From positions 19,211,445 through 19,275,444 of the forward strand of contig CM033107.1 in NCBI GenBank assembly GCA_019321725.1: a stretch of 64,000 bases of DNA, in the 5' to 3' direction. This document shows positions 1 to 11,994 of this stretch, in pieces (position 1 is the stretch's first letter; the number at the start of each line of letters is the position of its first letter). The translations under genes were made by a program, and so were the position numbers. The notes beneath the pieces are model-generated. The model was given only the letters and a program-made list of their open reading frames with translations, made no database searches and had not been told where the DNA came from. Source of the stretch: Paulownia fortunei. Its lineage: Eukaryota > Streptophyta > Magnoliopsida > Lamiales > Paulowniaceae.

Positions 1-1385
1 TTTGGTTCCATTTTTCGTATTTAATGCATGCAAATTTCTAAGATATCAATTTGCTTTGTTCATGGAGCATAATTAACTTGTAAAATACTTTAATTTCTCA
101 TTCTCCCGCTTCTAATGCAGGAAAATGCTCTACATAATCTAAAACTAAACTTAATTAATCTAACCAATATATATATGCTACCAAAATGCTCAATTGATTC
201 AATTAGAAGATTGCTCTAATGGGACTTAATTCAATGTTATTCTCAAAAGAATAATTAAATTGTTAACAAATATAATAATAACGTACACAAATTTGTATTA
301 AGAGAGATCATAATAGTAAAAATGCCGATTGCAAGCCAAAAGGTTTCAACAACATGATACTAGTAAAAATTGATGGTCTGATTGCTCTTTTTCTAAATAC
401 AAAAATAATAATACAATGGGAAATGAGGCCTAATTTAAGTGCAAAACTTGAAATCCAAAGTTATGAAATATTTGGTTCGAATATTATTAGCGTACGAGTT
501 TTTGTTTATTTTTTATAGAAGTTAGTTGATTATAAGTTATTATTAATTATTAAAAATTGATTGATAACTATTGTAATTATTGATAATTGATATTCATTAT
601 GTAACAATGATGTAATCGATTTAATAAATATATATAGTGTGTGTGCAATCACCTAATCTGTAATATTCCATTTTATTATTAGGGACATGAAATGCTATTG
701 TTTAGATAATATTTAAGTGGAATTGAAAATTATTATATTACACATGATAATATTAATCTTTTATTTTATAGCATTTACACATTCAATGATTTACAATCTT
801 ATTTTTTTATATTCAGTATCATGTCTTTGTTCTTACACATTCAATGATTCAAAATCTTATTTTAATACTCAATATCACGTCTTGGGTCCCTGAGATAGGA
901 AGCTGTAATCGAAAGTCTAGTATAAAGAGTTTCACCTAACAACTATTTAATACTCGTCGTCAATTTATAAAAATAATTAATCTAAATTGTTGAAAGAGTA
1001 TATTGTACCAATTTATAATCTATTCTCATTTTCTTTCCACAACTAATGTGGATATCACACTCGTTCCTTCATCTCGTCCGCCGTTAATCTTTATCCAATT
1101 CAGCTCTCAACCAGAAATTTCCTCAACTCCTACTACACTCCACAAAAGGAAGGGTGAATTGAACAATATCTCCTATAATAGCTGGAAAAATTTTATGCTA
1201 CCTACTTGAGTACTTATTAAGTGAGTACTCAAGTGAATTTATTCGATATAATATGATAATATCATTATATGAAGTTTAACAATTCACAATTTCATTTAAA
1301 TATTACATTTAATTAACTAGAATACATCTCGTTGACCTCTTTTGTAACATAAGAATAGAAACTTTACTGATATAACTAACTTTCC
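1..1385. other. AT-rich intergenic sequence
   Basis: No coding region or recognised element is visible. Open frames are short and resemble no family. A small inverted repeat lies at 1204-1213 and 1225-1234 (arms ACTTGAGTAC / GTACTCAAGT, 11-base spacer). A related but shorter motif recurs near 54145, so this may be the edge of an unrecognised dispersed repeat. Confidence 0.6.
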
Positions 1386-1682
1386 AACTCCATCTATAAA
1401 AACAAAAAACCTACAACCACTATTAAAGCACGTTTGGCTGCCGGAGTAATCTAAAGAATTAAGCATGAATCTTTGAAATTTCTTATTCTTTTAGAACAAA
1501 TATGTTACAAACAATTTATTCGTAAAGAAATCAACCTATAGAGGCAAGACAAACAAGTCAAAAGCTATTTGTTCTAAAAGAATAAGAAATTTCAAAGATT
1601 TATGCTTAATTCTTTAGATTACTCCGGCAGCTAAACGTGCTTTAATAGTGGTTGTAGGTTTTTTGTTTTTATAGATGGAGTT
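1386..1682. repeat. Long near-perfect inverted repeat (116-bp arms, 65-nt loop)
   Basis: The left arm 1386-1501 is the reverse complement of the right arm 1567-1682 over 116 bases with only two differences, and no gaps. Both differences would be G:U pairs in a + strand transcript, so such RNA could fold into an uninterrupted 116-bp stem with a 65-base loop (1502-1566). I see no convincing target-site duplication at the edges (TTTCC on the left, TTTTGG on the right), no transposase and no open frame. It could be a foldback or MITE-type DNA transposon, a young inverted-duplication small-RNA locus, or both. The part reading CACGTTTGGCTGCC resembles inverted ends common in plant MITEs, which is only suggestive. 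Confidence 0.9.
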
Positions 1683-4558
1683 TTTTGGGGGTTGTTAGAA
1701 TTTCATTAATCAAGTTAGACTTAGTTCAGACCAAAAATAAAAAAATAAAATTATAGTCTTTTAACATGTAATCCAAAATCTTTGTACTTGAAAATTTATT
1801 GTCCTTGGCCTTTTGCTCAGGTAAATTGGTCCTTGACATTATAAGGACAAGTGAATTTGAGCTTGGTTGTTGAAAAAAAGAACAACAAGAATACTATTTT
1901 ATAATGACAGAAAAATAATAAGTTAGTTTGATAAGCAAATCAAGAGTTTTTTGTGTACAAAAATATTAGTAGCTAGTTCTTAAATAATATTGGACAAGTT
2001 ATGGAAGAATTATGAGTACTGATGAGCCAATAAAATTTTAGCTAATTATTCTATCCATGTAATGCCATTCACTAGGGGACTTACATAACAACAAACCGAT
2101 TCAACTGTTAAAAAGAAAAAAACAAGTAGTGTCCCCCAGGATCAAAAGTAAAATATATGAAGAAAAATAGACTTGCATTTATATGATTTCAAGAATTTTT
2201 TAATCAAATTATCTTAAAAAAGAAAAATTAGAATCACTTTCTGTTTGCATTATATGCTTTTAAGTTCTAATTTGTCAAAATCACAAAATGGAATAACCTA
2301 TCTTGCAATTGATTGAACAATAAAGTTAAGGATTATAAATTCATAATAATAAATCACTTAGGATAATATTTAATTTTTATCATTTTTAAATTCTTTAATA
2401 GCTATTCTGAGTTTTTTTTTAATCATGATTGATTTAAAATTCATTGAAAAATGCTTCTCTTAAATTCAAATCTTTTAATTCAAATGCAATCCTAATTAAT
2501 TTTTAAGTGATAATGTGGTGTGTGTAGTCATTTTCAAAAAAATTCTCTATTTTCATGTATGAATTTTCTTTTAATTTTTTTTTATAACACATGTGTCCAC
2601 GCTTGATTTGACTAATTTTGGAGTTGACGATCTTCCCTCTTGGTTCGACCACTAGATAAATGTTGGCGTGACAACAGTTTATACATATTTCGAATATATA
2701 TTCAACATCATTTACCCCACATGGGGCTCCAAGGTGGGGCATGAAAAATTCATCCATCAACGAAAACAATTATAGGAGGCCAAAGTGTTCTCTAAAAAAT
2801 CGAACCACTGATCATTCAAAAAATACCCCAAACATTTTACTATTGCGCCAGTTCAAGCGAGATAACTTATTTTCCATTTGTACTTGTTTTTTTTTTTTTT
2901 TTTTGTCGTATTCAAATAAGAAGTTAAATGTGGTTTAATTCTCATAACTTATAACTTTTTATTTTTTAAGATAATATGTCATTGGCTCTTGCAAATTTGC
3001 ATTCCTATTAATTGACCTATTGATTGTGATTAGTTGACTAATTAAACCAATTGATTAGCTTGACTGTCATTGAATGCCTAATTAACTCAAATAATGAAGA
3101 TAATCAATTATTTTCACTATCATATTATATTTTTTAAAATGAAGCCAACCCCATTGTTCCATCTCTCCTAAGTGAACCATGAGGTGGACAAACTACTTTT
3201 TCTCTATTTTGCCACAATGGAAAGTTACCTTTTATATAAAATAATTATATCTATTTATATTTATGTCAATATTTCCATAAATATATATCTCGGAGTTGCT
3301 TATATTTGTCAAATCTCCTTTTAATTATGTCCGGTTTGTTCTTAATATGGGCTAACTTAATAATATCATTTGATTTCGTTTTTTAAATTTGTTTAGTTTT
3401 ATTCTACTTTCTTTTTCAACTCACATTGATTTAAGTATATTATTATTATTATTATTATTAGAAATGAGTTGATCCTTAAATCTAATATTACACTCTATTA
3501 CATCATACGGTTTCTCAAAATAAGGCCATTTATTTGTTATTAGTCTTTAATGAATAATCAAATTAGTAAAAGTTGTTTTCAAAGATAGGTAATTTAAAAA
3601 GTCATGTATAGTTGTTAACATATATGTTAATCAATATATATATATATATATATATATTATTTATTTATTTATTTTACAAACTATACACATCTCCACAATA
3701 ATATATTTGCTTATTTATTCAATTTTCAATCTACACTCAAAGCTACGTCTGCGTTTTCACATATATATTTTCTCTATTTTGATTTTAATATTTTTGTTCA
3801 TTTAACCATCCTTGAGGTTAACCCAATTTGTCTTTGTTATTTCTCCATTTTTTTTGGATTAATTTGGATTTAAAAAAAAAATTGTCTACATGTAATTATG
3901 CTCAAATTTCATAATCATAAAATAGTATTTTTATTAATTATTAGTATTTATATTTTACTTTTCTTATAAATACGCATCCTTACACAAAGATTACTATTTT
4001 ATATGGAATAATTTGTCAAACGGTCATTCCCATTCCCTCAAACATTTTCGTGATAAATAAAGTTGTGATGTCTTCCTTTAGCTGTGCATAAATTTCCAAT
4101 TTCTTAAGAAAATTTCATGTCTAGGAATTGACTTAATTATTGCATAGGTTTATTAATTTCTTTGACAAAATACTAATTAAAAAACTATCACCTCAAAATA
4201 CTATATTAAACATAGAAATACTATGTCTGTCTTCATTATTTTGTTGGAAGAAATCTCGTACAAAATTAAGATTCTTAAAAAAAATTCTGAGGAAATTGTG
4301 TGCGGATATGCATTTTCTGTTCATTTGGGATTGTGAATTTCTCTTTCATTAATTCGATAAGTTTTCTATTAAAAGTGCAGAGTGGGCGAACAACGAAAAA
4401 TGTTGTTGGATTCACATAGGATTTGGAATGCAGATGAATTCTAAAATTATTCAAAAAATGTTAAATTAGAGATTTTATTATTTATCAAACGTATTTTGAG
4501 AAAGGATAACAATGACTTAGATTTAAATTTGGACCCGTAATAAATCTGTCTCTTTCGG
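1683..4558. other. AT-rich intergenic sequence with microsatellites
   Basis: No gene is supported. An (ATT)n tract lies near 3438-3461, a (TA)n tract near 3633-3657 followed by TTTA repeats, and homopolymer T near 2887-2904. A GGGG/CCCC stem-like stretch near 2714-2740 is too short to interpret. The open frames here (for example 2503-2769 on the - strand and 4140-4352 on the + strand) match nothing I recognise. Confidence 0.6.
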
Positions 4559-5165
4559 ATAGGGATGCTAACGAAATGAGTTTGACTAAAATTAAGACTC
4601 GTCCTTCTAAAAATTTTTAAGACCCGGACCCGCCTCGAACCCCAACACCGGATCTGTTAGGTTAAACCCGTTAGACCCATTTTAATATTTTTTAAATATT
4701 AAAAAATATATTTTAATTTTAGATTTTATCCAATGGTTGGAAATTAATTAATTAATACTGATCAATTAATTAATTAAGGGTTCTATTTAATTTAATAGTT
4801 AAATTAAATTATTTTTGAAAAAATAATATACTAAAACTTTTTAAAAAATATCACGTAAATATATATAACAAATTTAAAAAATAAAAAAAATTAAACCCAC
4901 CTTGAACTCATTTGTAATAGTAAATCGGTAGCTTCGTTGCAGGGCGGGTTTGAAAATAAAAATTTAAGACCCCCTTAAACCCATTTGTAATAGTAAAAAC
5001 ATACCAAAATAGAATGGATTCGAAATAGGTTCGGGTTTGAATTCGCCCCATTTCTATCCATATTTCAAGGCGGGTCCAAAGCTAGTTAAATGGTCTTGGA
5101 GTGGGTACAAGTTTAATATATATATCCGGCAACTTTCGGAGCAGATAACGGGTCTTAATGGACCC
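4559..5165. repeat. Candidate non-autonomous DNA element with GCGGGT/ACCCG-rich ends
   Basis: Two GC-richer segments (about 4559-4680 and 4935-5165) with many GACCCG, GCGGGTTT and GGTTCGGGT words flank an extremely AT-rich core. The left edge reads TAGGGATGCTAACG, close to the TAGGGATGGCAACG ends seen in many plant dispersed elements. A related piece begins near 55863. I could not define both ends or a target-site duplication, so the boundaries are approximate. Confidence 0.35.
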
Positions 5166-5568
5166 GCTCCCATATTATTATTATTTTTTAATATAAAATA
5201 TATTTTATAATTTCTTAGTTTAACCTTAATAATTTTTGAATTTAGTGACTATACATATTGGAACATTATTAGATCGATTAAAAAATTATTTCAAATTATT
5301 TTCAGACTTCAGCTTCGATTCAAAAATATTATAATTGGCTTATACACGGCCCATTACAAACATACAATATGAATAAACTATATTAAAATTGAAAAAACTA
5401 TATGTAGACATGCTGTATCAAATATTCAAAATAGTGGTTACATAATTAAATTATGTTTATCTTCTATAAATTAATGTTATTATCATATTTAGTAATTAGA
5501 AAAATAAAATAAAAAATATACTTTACAATTGGTACCAAATCAAAAATATTAAAACCCAATAGTCATAC
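5166..5568. other. AT-rich spacer before the outer LTR
   Basis: Very AT-rich sequence with no recognisable gene, repeat or LTR feature. It ends at the TG that begins the outer Tat LTR. Confidence 0.5.
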
Positions 5569-5942
5569 TGATAGACATGTTTATTTTATTTTATTTTAGC
5601 CCAACACAAATTTAATTTCAATCTAGATAAATTTGTAATCTCCAAAAGGCTCAAATTATATTAAACGCCAATGAGACCTATGTCGCAATTAAACAAGTAT
5701 AAATACCTTCTTTCTATTCATTTACAGTGTATGCACTTTATTTCTTGCTTTTTATTAATAATTATTATTTTTAGAATTCTTGCTGAAATAGCATCGGAGG
5801 GGCTTCTCTAGGACAACCCCTAGGCTCTCATAACCATCGATTCATGTTGCAGGCAGGGAACCCAACTCAAGGAGCAACAACTAGGAGACAAGTGTTGGAG
5901 TAGAGTTGTCACAACTCAACATAGAGAGATAACCCACATTAG
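5569..5942 (+). mobile_element. 5' LTR of Tat-type Ty3/gypsy element 1
   Basis: This stretch is alignable with 28964-29242. Both begin TGAT with a following ATGTTTATTTTATT. Both continue through a TATAAAT/TATAAGTACC box region and share a GCAGGGAACCCAAC block, and both end after a CACAT/CGCAT sequence. The 5' copy carries about 95 extra bases in its second half. A degraded Tat-style primer-binding region follows immediately, which identifies this as the 5' LTR. The two copies are strongly diverged, so the insertion is old. Confidence 0.6.
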
Positions 5943-5966
5943 TTTAGAACTGTTTGTGGGAAATTC
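5943..5966 (+). other. Degraded primer-binding region of Tat element 1
   Basis: TTTAGAACTGTTTGTGGGAA directly after the LTR corresponds to the TTTGGCGCCGTCTGTGGGAA that follows many Tat/Retand-type LTRs, with several C-to-T and G-to-A type changes. The position and the conserved TGTGGGAA tail support the call. Confidence 0.5.
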
Positions 5967-6847
5967 CTACCGCAACATTGAGAATGCAGACACACATGAG
6001 AGAAAGAGAGACCAACATACAAGGAACTCACTCAAAACAAGGAGTGGACCAGCAACCTCATGTGACCTTTTCTAGCAACATCAAGAGCCCTGACATTATG
6101 AAGCACCGATGGCCCTTAAACAACAACCCTTGACAAGATCTCACCAAAGATGGTGATCCACTGTATATAAGCAACATTGAATACTTTGCTGGAGGAAATG
6201 GCCACACAAGCAACAACTAAAAAAACAACTCAATACTTGCAGATCAACCAGCTAACCTCTTCCACAACCTTCACAATAGGGAGAAAACTCGTGCCCAACA
6301 AAGAAAGAGTAATTGCGCGAGGATGGAGTAGAGAGAGGGAAAATGGAAGTGATCCTATAGGAGATGACCAGTGGAGAGGTCTGCCTAAGCAAGCAGCAAA
6401 TGCCTAGACCATCAGGATAAAGGAGTCTCGCATTGTCCTTCACTCCATTCTCTAAAGAGCAATGTCTGGTCACTGGTATGGCAACTCTAAAAAAGAAGTC
6501 ATTTTGCGGTGGGCATATTAGTTGAGCCCCTTCACCAGGAATGAAGACTTCCAACCTTCTAGAATATGATGAAACAGGAGATCCTTAAGAGCACGTGGAC
6601 AAGTTATGCCAAGAAGGATCTATATGGTATGAGTGATGTTGCATACTGCAAGGTCTTCCTCACAACACTTGTTAAGAGGGCCTTGACTTGGTTCAACCAA
6701 CTGCCAGCATGATCTATTACCAAAATGGAGCAACTCATTCGAAGTTTCCTTTATCAATTCTCCATAAATCGAAAGTGCCCCAAGACTACAGCTTATATCT
6801 TTACAATAAAACAGAAGGAGAATGAGAGTTTGAGAGAGTATGATATG
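5967..6847 (+). pseudogene. Tat-type gypsy gag remnant (truncated)
   Basis: The first part is leader and decayed gag N-terminus. From about 6560 a gag (Retrotrans_gag) domain is readable across stops. Landmarks are a YDETGDP-like start, a CKVFLTTL stretch, ALTWFNQLP (the conserved A-x-x-WF-x-x-LP motif), ITKMEQL, FLYQFS and a KQKENESLREY end. In intact elements this domain builds the virus-like particle that packages element RNA. The frame is interrupted (for example a stop after GDP and after LPA), so no protein is expected. The domain stops exactly where the Athila LTR begins at 6848, so Athila inserted into or joined this gag. The open frame on the opposite strand (6252-6554) is only its shadow. 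Confidence 0.75.
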
Positions 6848-9207
6848 TGTCCTTAAGCATATCAAATTAAAACCTTACTACTTAAATAATTTTATGAGTA
6901 TAGAATAAGTAAGGGTCGATCCTATGAAAACTAAAACTAATTAATTTATTATCGACTTTATAAGTAAAGACTCGACTCCCTAATAATGGGTTATAATTAA
7001 GAAATTAAAGTAATAAAGTACTGAAGATTAGGATCCATTATTTAGTTTTAAATAGATGAACAATTATTTATTATTCTTTTTTTTACCTCCTTTTAAATAT
7101 CACTATTGAAATACATATACAATGAATTTTCTAATAGGAAGATATTATTAAATAGTTCATGCATTAAGGTGATAATTATATTATATTACTGCTTGTAAAT
7201 TATCTTTTAAAACTAACAATTATTTATGAGATTAAGTATTTATGCACACCTTTATCTAACAACAAATCAGGGTTTCATGTTAGTAGTCGATATATTAGAA
7301 CCAAACATCTAATTAAATGAACCCAAGTATTTGTTATGTCATTAGTGATATAAAAATCAATAACCGCCACTAAACAAGGAGGGTTTATTCATAAATTAAG
7401 ACAATAATACAATAAATTTAAATATTGCGTACTTTTAAAATTGTTCCTATTTCTCCATTAAGAGGTTCACCCTTTCTCATCAGTCAAATGAAATTTAGAA
7501 AGACATAATGAAAACAAAAAAAACTAAATATAAAATAAAAAATAAATAATTTTTTATTACAACTAGAAAACCTAATATAAAGGGGGGGATGATTTTATTA
7601 ATTAAATTGTAGAAAATGAAACTAAACTATCATGCGAAAAAATAAAAATTAAATAAATGAGTACAAGATTGATGAAGTTTGGATTAATGTTTCATTTGCC
7701 ATCGCTAGATAAAAAATTGCGAATTGACATTAATATTACTCCAACTTTTTCATTTAAACTACCAACCGTAGATAACAATAAGCTCTGTTGTCCCAATATT
7801 TCATTAATTTTTTGTTAGATAAAATTAAACAATCTAGAACAAGCTCTCTAAATTTAATTTAACAAAATCATTAAGATAAGAAAGATAGACTATAAACACA
7901 CAAGCTCAGTTTGTTCAACTTATGTTATGCTACACATCATAATTAATAAAAATATTTCATAATCATTAATCACAATTCATAACTTATAATTAGAAATTCA
8001 AGACAATTGCGGATCAAGAATTCTAATATAGTTTTAGGTAATTTTCAAGCCTTATTTGCTTGCGCACCCAAATAAAATAAAAAATAACCATAAAGAAATT
8101 AAATTTAGAAAAACATAGATAGTCTCAGTTAGAAAAGTGGGGAGTAATATCAAATATTTAATTGCACAAATTCATGTCTACGATTTTAAAATTGCCTTTA
8201 ACCAAATTGTAGATTTAGCCTATCATACTTGAAAATTACAAGAAGAATAAACTGACAACATTAGGAATTTGAGAAATTAAAATGGGAAAATGAGAATAAG
8301 AACACCAATAAGGATAAATTCTCTTAATAGATGTATCTCCCCTTTTAAAATCCTATTCTTCTCTTCTATTTTTTGAACCTAAAGCTCTTTCCTCTTTTTA
8401 GATTTTTGTGTGTGTCATGAATGAAATTCAAAAGACTCTATTTATGGTAGAAGAGTACCCAAATTAGCATCTACAAATTTACTTTAAATTCACTGTAAAT
8501 TCACATGTCCTTCTTAAATTTGAATATTTTTACATATTATTCTCCATTTAATTAGTTGATTTTGACAAAGTGGTCAACATGAAAGTTGTAACTTTGTTGT
8601 TAGCTTCATTTTTCAACTTGAATCACCTAATTCTAATCACTATGGAGAAAATTATGTTTGATTTAAAGAGATATGTTAGCATAGATATCTCTCTTCCAAT
8701 GCAAACATTTAGATGGATTTTTTGCTTTTATCAATGTTGAATTGGGCTGAGCTTCCAACAACAAAATTGTAGTTTTATTTCTTTCTTTCAAGTGAAGCAA
8801 GATTTAGGTCTATAGGGCTTTTGATAGTGGAGTTATGCCCAAAATACAAAATTTACGCAAGTCTGAAAACATGCTGATTTTAAATTTATTACAAGCCCAA
8901 CAATCACTTGCAAAATCCAAGTAATTTCTCGCATATATTTTGATCTACACAATGAAACTAGGCAAAAAAGATAATTTTCTTCTAATTATGATGCTTCTTT
9001 GATCCAATGAAATATTATCTCCAAATTTATTCACAAAATGTGTTGTCTTATTTGATTTAATTATGGCTCATTTTGATCTCTTCTTGTCCATTGATTTCCA
9101 AATTCTAATTAAATATAAAATATTAATAAAAATATAATATTAATAAAAACAAAGCAAGAGAAATGTAAACGAATTGATATAAAAATATATAAAATATGAA
9201 CTTATCA
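6848..9207 (-). mobile_element. 3' LTR of an Athila-type Ty3/gypsy element
   Basis: Read on the + strand the LTR starts TGTCCTTAAGCATATC and ends AACTTATCA, giving TG...CA ends and a length of about 2.36 kb. Its first 1.5 kb aligns with 21055-22502, sharing the block AAGGGTCGATCC(T/C)AT, the TATTATCGACT block and the GACTCGACTC block. By eye roughly a fifth of positions differ near the start, so the pair is old. The right edge abuts a polypurine-type tract, which makes this the 3' LTR of an element on the - strand. No gene is contained. Confidence 0.75.
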
Positions 9208-9230
9208 AATTCCTCCACACTTAACCCTTA
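9208..9230 (-). other. Polypurine tract of the Athila element
   Basis: On the - strand the sequence AAGGGTTAAGTGTGGAGG lies four bases before the TG of the 3' LTR. A purine-rich tract in this place primes plus-strand DNA synthesis in LTR retrotransposons, and a TGTGGAGG tract is usual for Athila-like elements. Confidence 0.55.
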
Positions 9231-10609
9231 CTCGTCCTCGAGTGAACCTAAAACAAAACCTAAACTAATCTACTTTTGTAGGAAATCACGATTACATTAG
9301 GATATGCAATAAGCCTTTAAACTTCTAGGTGGCCCATAAAGGACAAATTATAGTCTCGTGAGAGCTTCTAGTGGTGATACCCATAAATACCTAAGATAAG
9401 TAACTTTTAACCGTAAATCTCAAGAAGCAACAAAGTAATATGGAAATAAAATCAAACAAGTATTGAATCTAACTATTAGTCACTCAAAAGCCAATGCATT
9501 TTCACAATAATTATACTCAAATGTGTGTGTGAATAGCTAATGTCAACAATGATGAAATCATGCATGTTTCAAATAAGTGAATTCCTATAGAATCTCACAA
9601 AAACCATCACTCAGTTTCTAATAGAAGAGTTAAACATCATAGGTTCCTTATTTGGTACAAATCTCCACTGCACCAAATACACTACATGAAATTAAAAGGT
9701 CATCAACAAAGATTGCAATGGGGCCAAAGGGTAATAATGTGGCTAAGAAATGAAATAATAGGATGCAACAAAAGTTCTAAAAGCTTCATGGGGTTAGAGA
9801 TATATAGTTCATCAATAAAGAATTCTCATACTCCATGAATTTTAATACCGAGGCATATTATCATTGAGTTGGACTCTTCGTCATCATTCTTATTGGCTTT
9901 ATCACATCCCTTTTTTAGTTGCAACTCATAATATTTTTATTCAACACTTTGCAACTTTTTATTTATCTTTTTTTATTCTTTTTTTAAACTCTCCCACACT
10001 TATCTTCTATTCCAACCCAAATTTCTTTTGCAAGCTCACTTTGTCGATGGAATATCTCTTAACCTCCAATTATTTTTAGAACAATGGTAGAATAATAGTG
10101 TATTCAGGCTATGTAAGAAGATATGGTTACTAAAGAAAAAAACTTATTCATTGAAAGGCTCAAAGTGGTTTACTATGGAAGATGTTCTCTTGAAATATCA
10201 CATGGGGAACAAGCTGATTCGGCCGTGGTGCTTGAAAGCCTAGTGCCTTAATTATTTTTCAAGTGGTGCTTAATTAGTCATTTGCCTTGACAAACCAAAA
10301 GAAAAAAGTTCTAACACTTCATCCCTATTTTGACATGCTTGTCTCTACTCCGAATAACATAACTATATGTGCAAAAAAATATGAGTATAATTGTCACACA
10401 AATATATCAACCAAAGACCAACATCAAGGTCCAAAACAACGCCCATCATAAATCACAACCACATTATTCATGCTCAATTTTAATCATTAAAGTTGGAAGA
10501 ACAACTATGACTCAAAAACAATTGATAATGTACAAACTTTTAGTTAAAAACTTCACAAACATACCATGTTATGTAAAATAAAAAATAAAAAATAGGTGTA
10601 TGTCTCAAG
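9231..10609 (-). other. Athila 3' non-coding region
   Basis: This lies between the polypurine tract and a MITE-like insertion. It begins on the + strand with CTCGTCCTCGAGTG, a wording typical of Athila 3' untranslated regions. I see no envelope-like or other coding region. The short open frames (9864-10079, 10369-10581 on the + strand) are AT-rich and unmatched. Confidence 0.45.
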
Positions 10610-11047
10610 CCATGTTTTCAAAATTGGACAACACCGGCTGGTTCAATCGATTCAACTTAAAATCAGAGGTCGGTCTACTCTAGTTAGGCACATAAAACTG
10701 GATTTTTGATTTGATTGGTCAAGAACAGTCAAATACCGGTCAAAACGGTTTGATAAGTTTTTATTTTTTATTTTTTATTTTTAAGAAGTTTAAGATTGAT
10801 ATTTTATTATATTTATGTGGTTATTTGAGTTTTGTGTTTTGTTATATTTTTTTTAGGTAGTTATTTAACTTTTTTAAATTTAAAATGTATTACATAACAA
10901 TTAATATATTATATTACCATTTTACATAATATAATAAAAAAATATAATCAATTTTTATTAGACCGATCTGATCGATGATTGAACCGATTTGACTAGTTGA
11001 ACTACTAATCGATAGCAAGACCGGTTTGATCAACGGTCTGGTTATAT
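10610..11047. mobile_element. hAT-like MITE candidate with ACCGGT-type imperfect inverted ends
   Basis: The two ends are GC-richer and imperfectly inverted. The left has CACCGGCTGGTTCAATCG and later ACCGGTCAAAACGG; the right has GAACCGATTTGAC and AGACCGGTTTGATC. The core is highly AT-rich. The direct repeat TCTCAAG lies just outside each end (10603-10609 and 11048-11054), as expected for a 7-8-bp target-site duplication. At about 440 bp with no coding capacity it looks like a non-autonomous DNA transposon inserted in the Athila 3' region. The class assignment is inferred from the duplication length and base pattern only. Confidence 0.5.
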
Positions 11048-11054
11048 TCTCAAG

Positions 11055-11572
11055 AGTATTAAAGTTACTATTTACTTTGCTACCCTTTTTCATGTTTTCA
11101 ATGGACCCAAAAGAAAATACACTTGAATTTTTTAAAAAAGATAACTAGGAAAGCACACATTGAACACACCAGACATGATATCAACTATCTCCTCTCCCAA
11201 CCTAATCGAGATATTATTTCCAGTGTCGAAAATATATATGAAAGTAGAGATTAAAAGATATCACCTAAAATATAACTTATGAGAAAATAAAGCTAAAACA
11301 ACACAATATACACACTATTAGTTAAAACTATTTATTTGACAGGCTGAGAGTCAAATTCATTTTGCGTTTTTGACTACTGTCCCTGTTGGAATAATCCACA
11401 TAAGTCAAGATTGGATCAGGTTTTGGTATAATGTTAGAAGTTGATCAATTAATTGGTCAGGTGTTAGTGCAGAAATGAGGATTCATCTCCTAGACAGTGA
11501 AATAATTTTTTTTTCCACAACATGATCTACAAAAAATAACAAATTATCAAAGAAACCATTAACATTAACAAT
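11055..11572. other. Spacer beside the LOG-like fragment
   Basis: No coding match is visible. The part next to 11573 follows a GTAAGT donor on the - strand and therefore probably is remaining intron sequence of the LOG-like gene. How far the captured fragment extends is not clear. Confidence 0.4.
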
Positions 11573-11994
11573 ACTTACAGGTTTTTTGTGAATATTGAGT
11601 TGTGCCCAAGAGACAACTCCTCCAGTGTACCAAAACCACCAGGTAGGGTGATGAATGCATCTGCAATATTTAACATATCGAGTATTCTGTACTGAATGTG
11701 TGATACTTTTAGCTCATTTCTAATGGTCATACTTATGATATTTTATACTGTTAAATATTTTGGGATAACTCTTAAGACTTTAATTCCTCCTACATGAGCA
11801 GAAGTAGCAATATTCCCCATTAACCCTAGATTGCCTCTGCCGTACACTAAATGATTTTTTTTTGCTAGAGTTTTACTAAGGTTATTGGCTACCTCAATAA
11901 ACTCACCATTTTTTCTTGGATTGGCTCGACAAAAGATAAATACATTTGAACTTGCGAGTAAAAGACCTTTTTTTTCTTTTTTTTGAAAGTGCAT
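11573..11994 (-). pseudogene. LOG: LOG-like cytokinin riboside 5'-monophosphate phosphoribohydrolase fragment
   Basis: LOG (LONELY GUY) enzymes release active cytokinin bases from their nucleoside monophosphates in the cytosol. Translated on the - strand, 11994-11743 gives a LOG N-terminus with FIFCRANP (usual VFCGSS), LVYGRGNLGLMG (usual LVYGGGSxGLMG) and a GG-x5-VIPK stretch. After a stop, 11690-11573 gives a segment resembling the rest of the fold, with DAFITLPGGFGTLEEL, which contains the family PGGxGTxxE motif, then WAQLNIHKKP in another frame. About 13 bases appear deleted between these last two parts. The fragment ends at a GTAAGT splice donor in a plausible position, so it came from genomic DNA, not a spliced transcript. 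The later exons are absent. The wording (TSAHVGG, WAQLNIH) is closest to the LOG8-like branch as I remember it. It is not functional. Confidence 0.8.

Noticed and set aside
6252..6554. 100-codon frame on the - strand
   Set aside because: It lies opposite the Tat gag/leader relic and matches nothing.
11743..11994. LOG-like frame as a functional small gene
   Set aside because: It holds only the N-terminal part, has a stop before the PGGxGTxxE segment and a deletion after it, and lacks all later exons.
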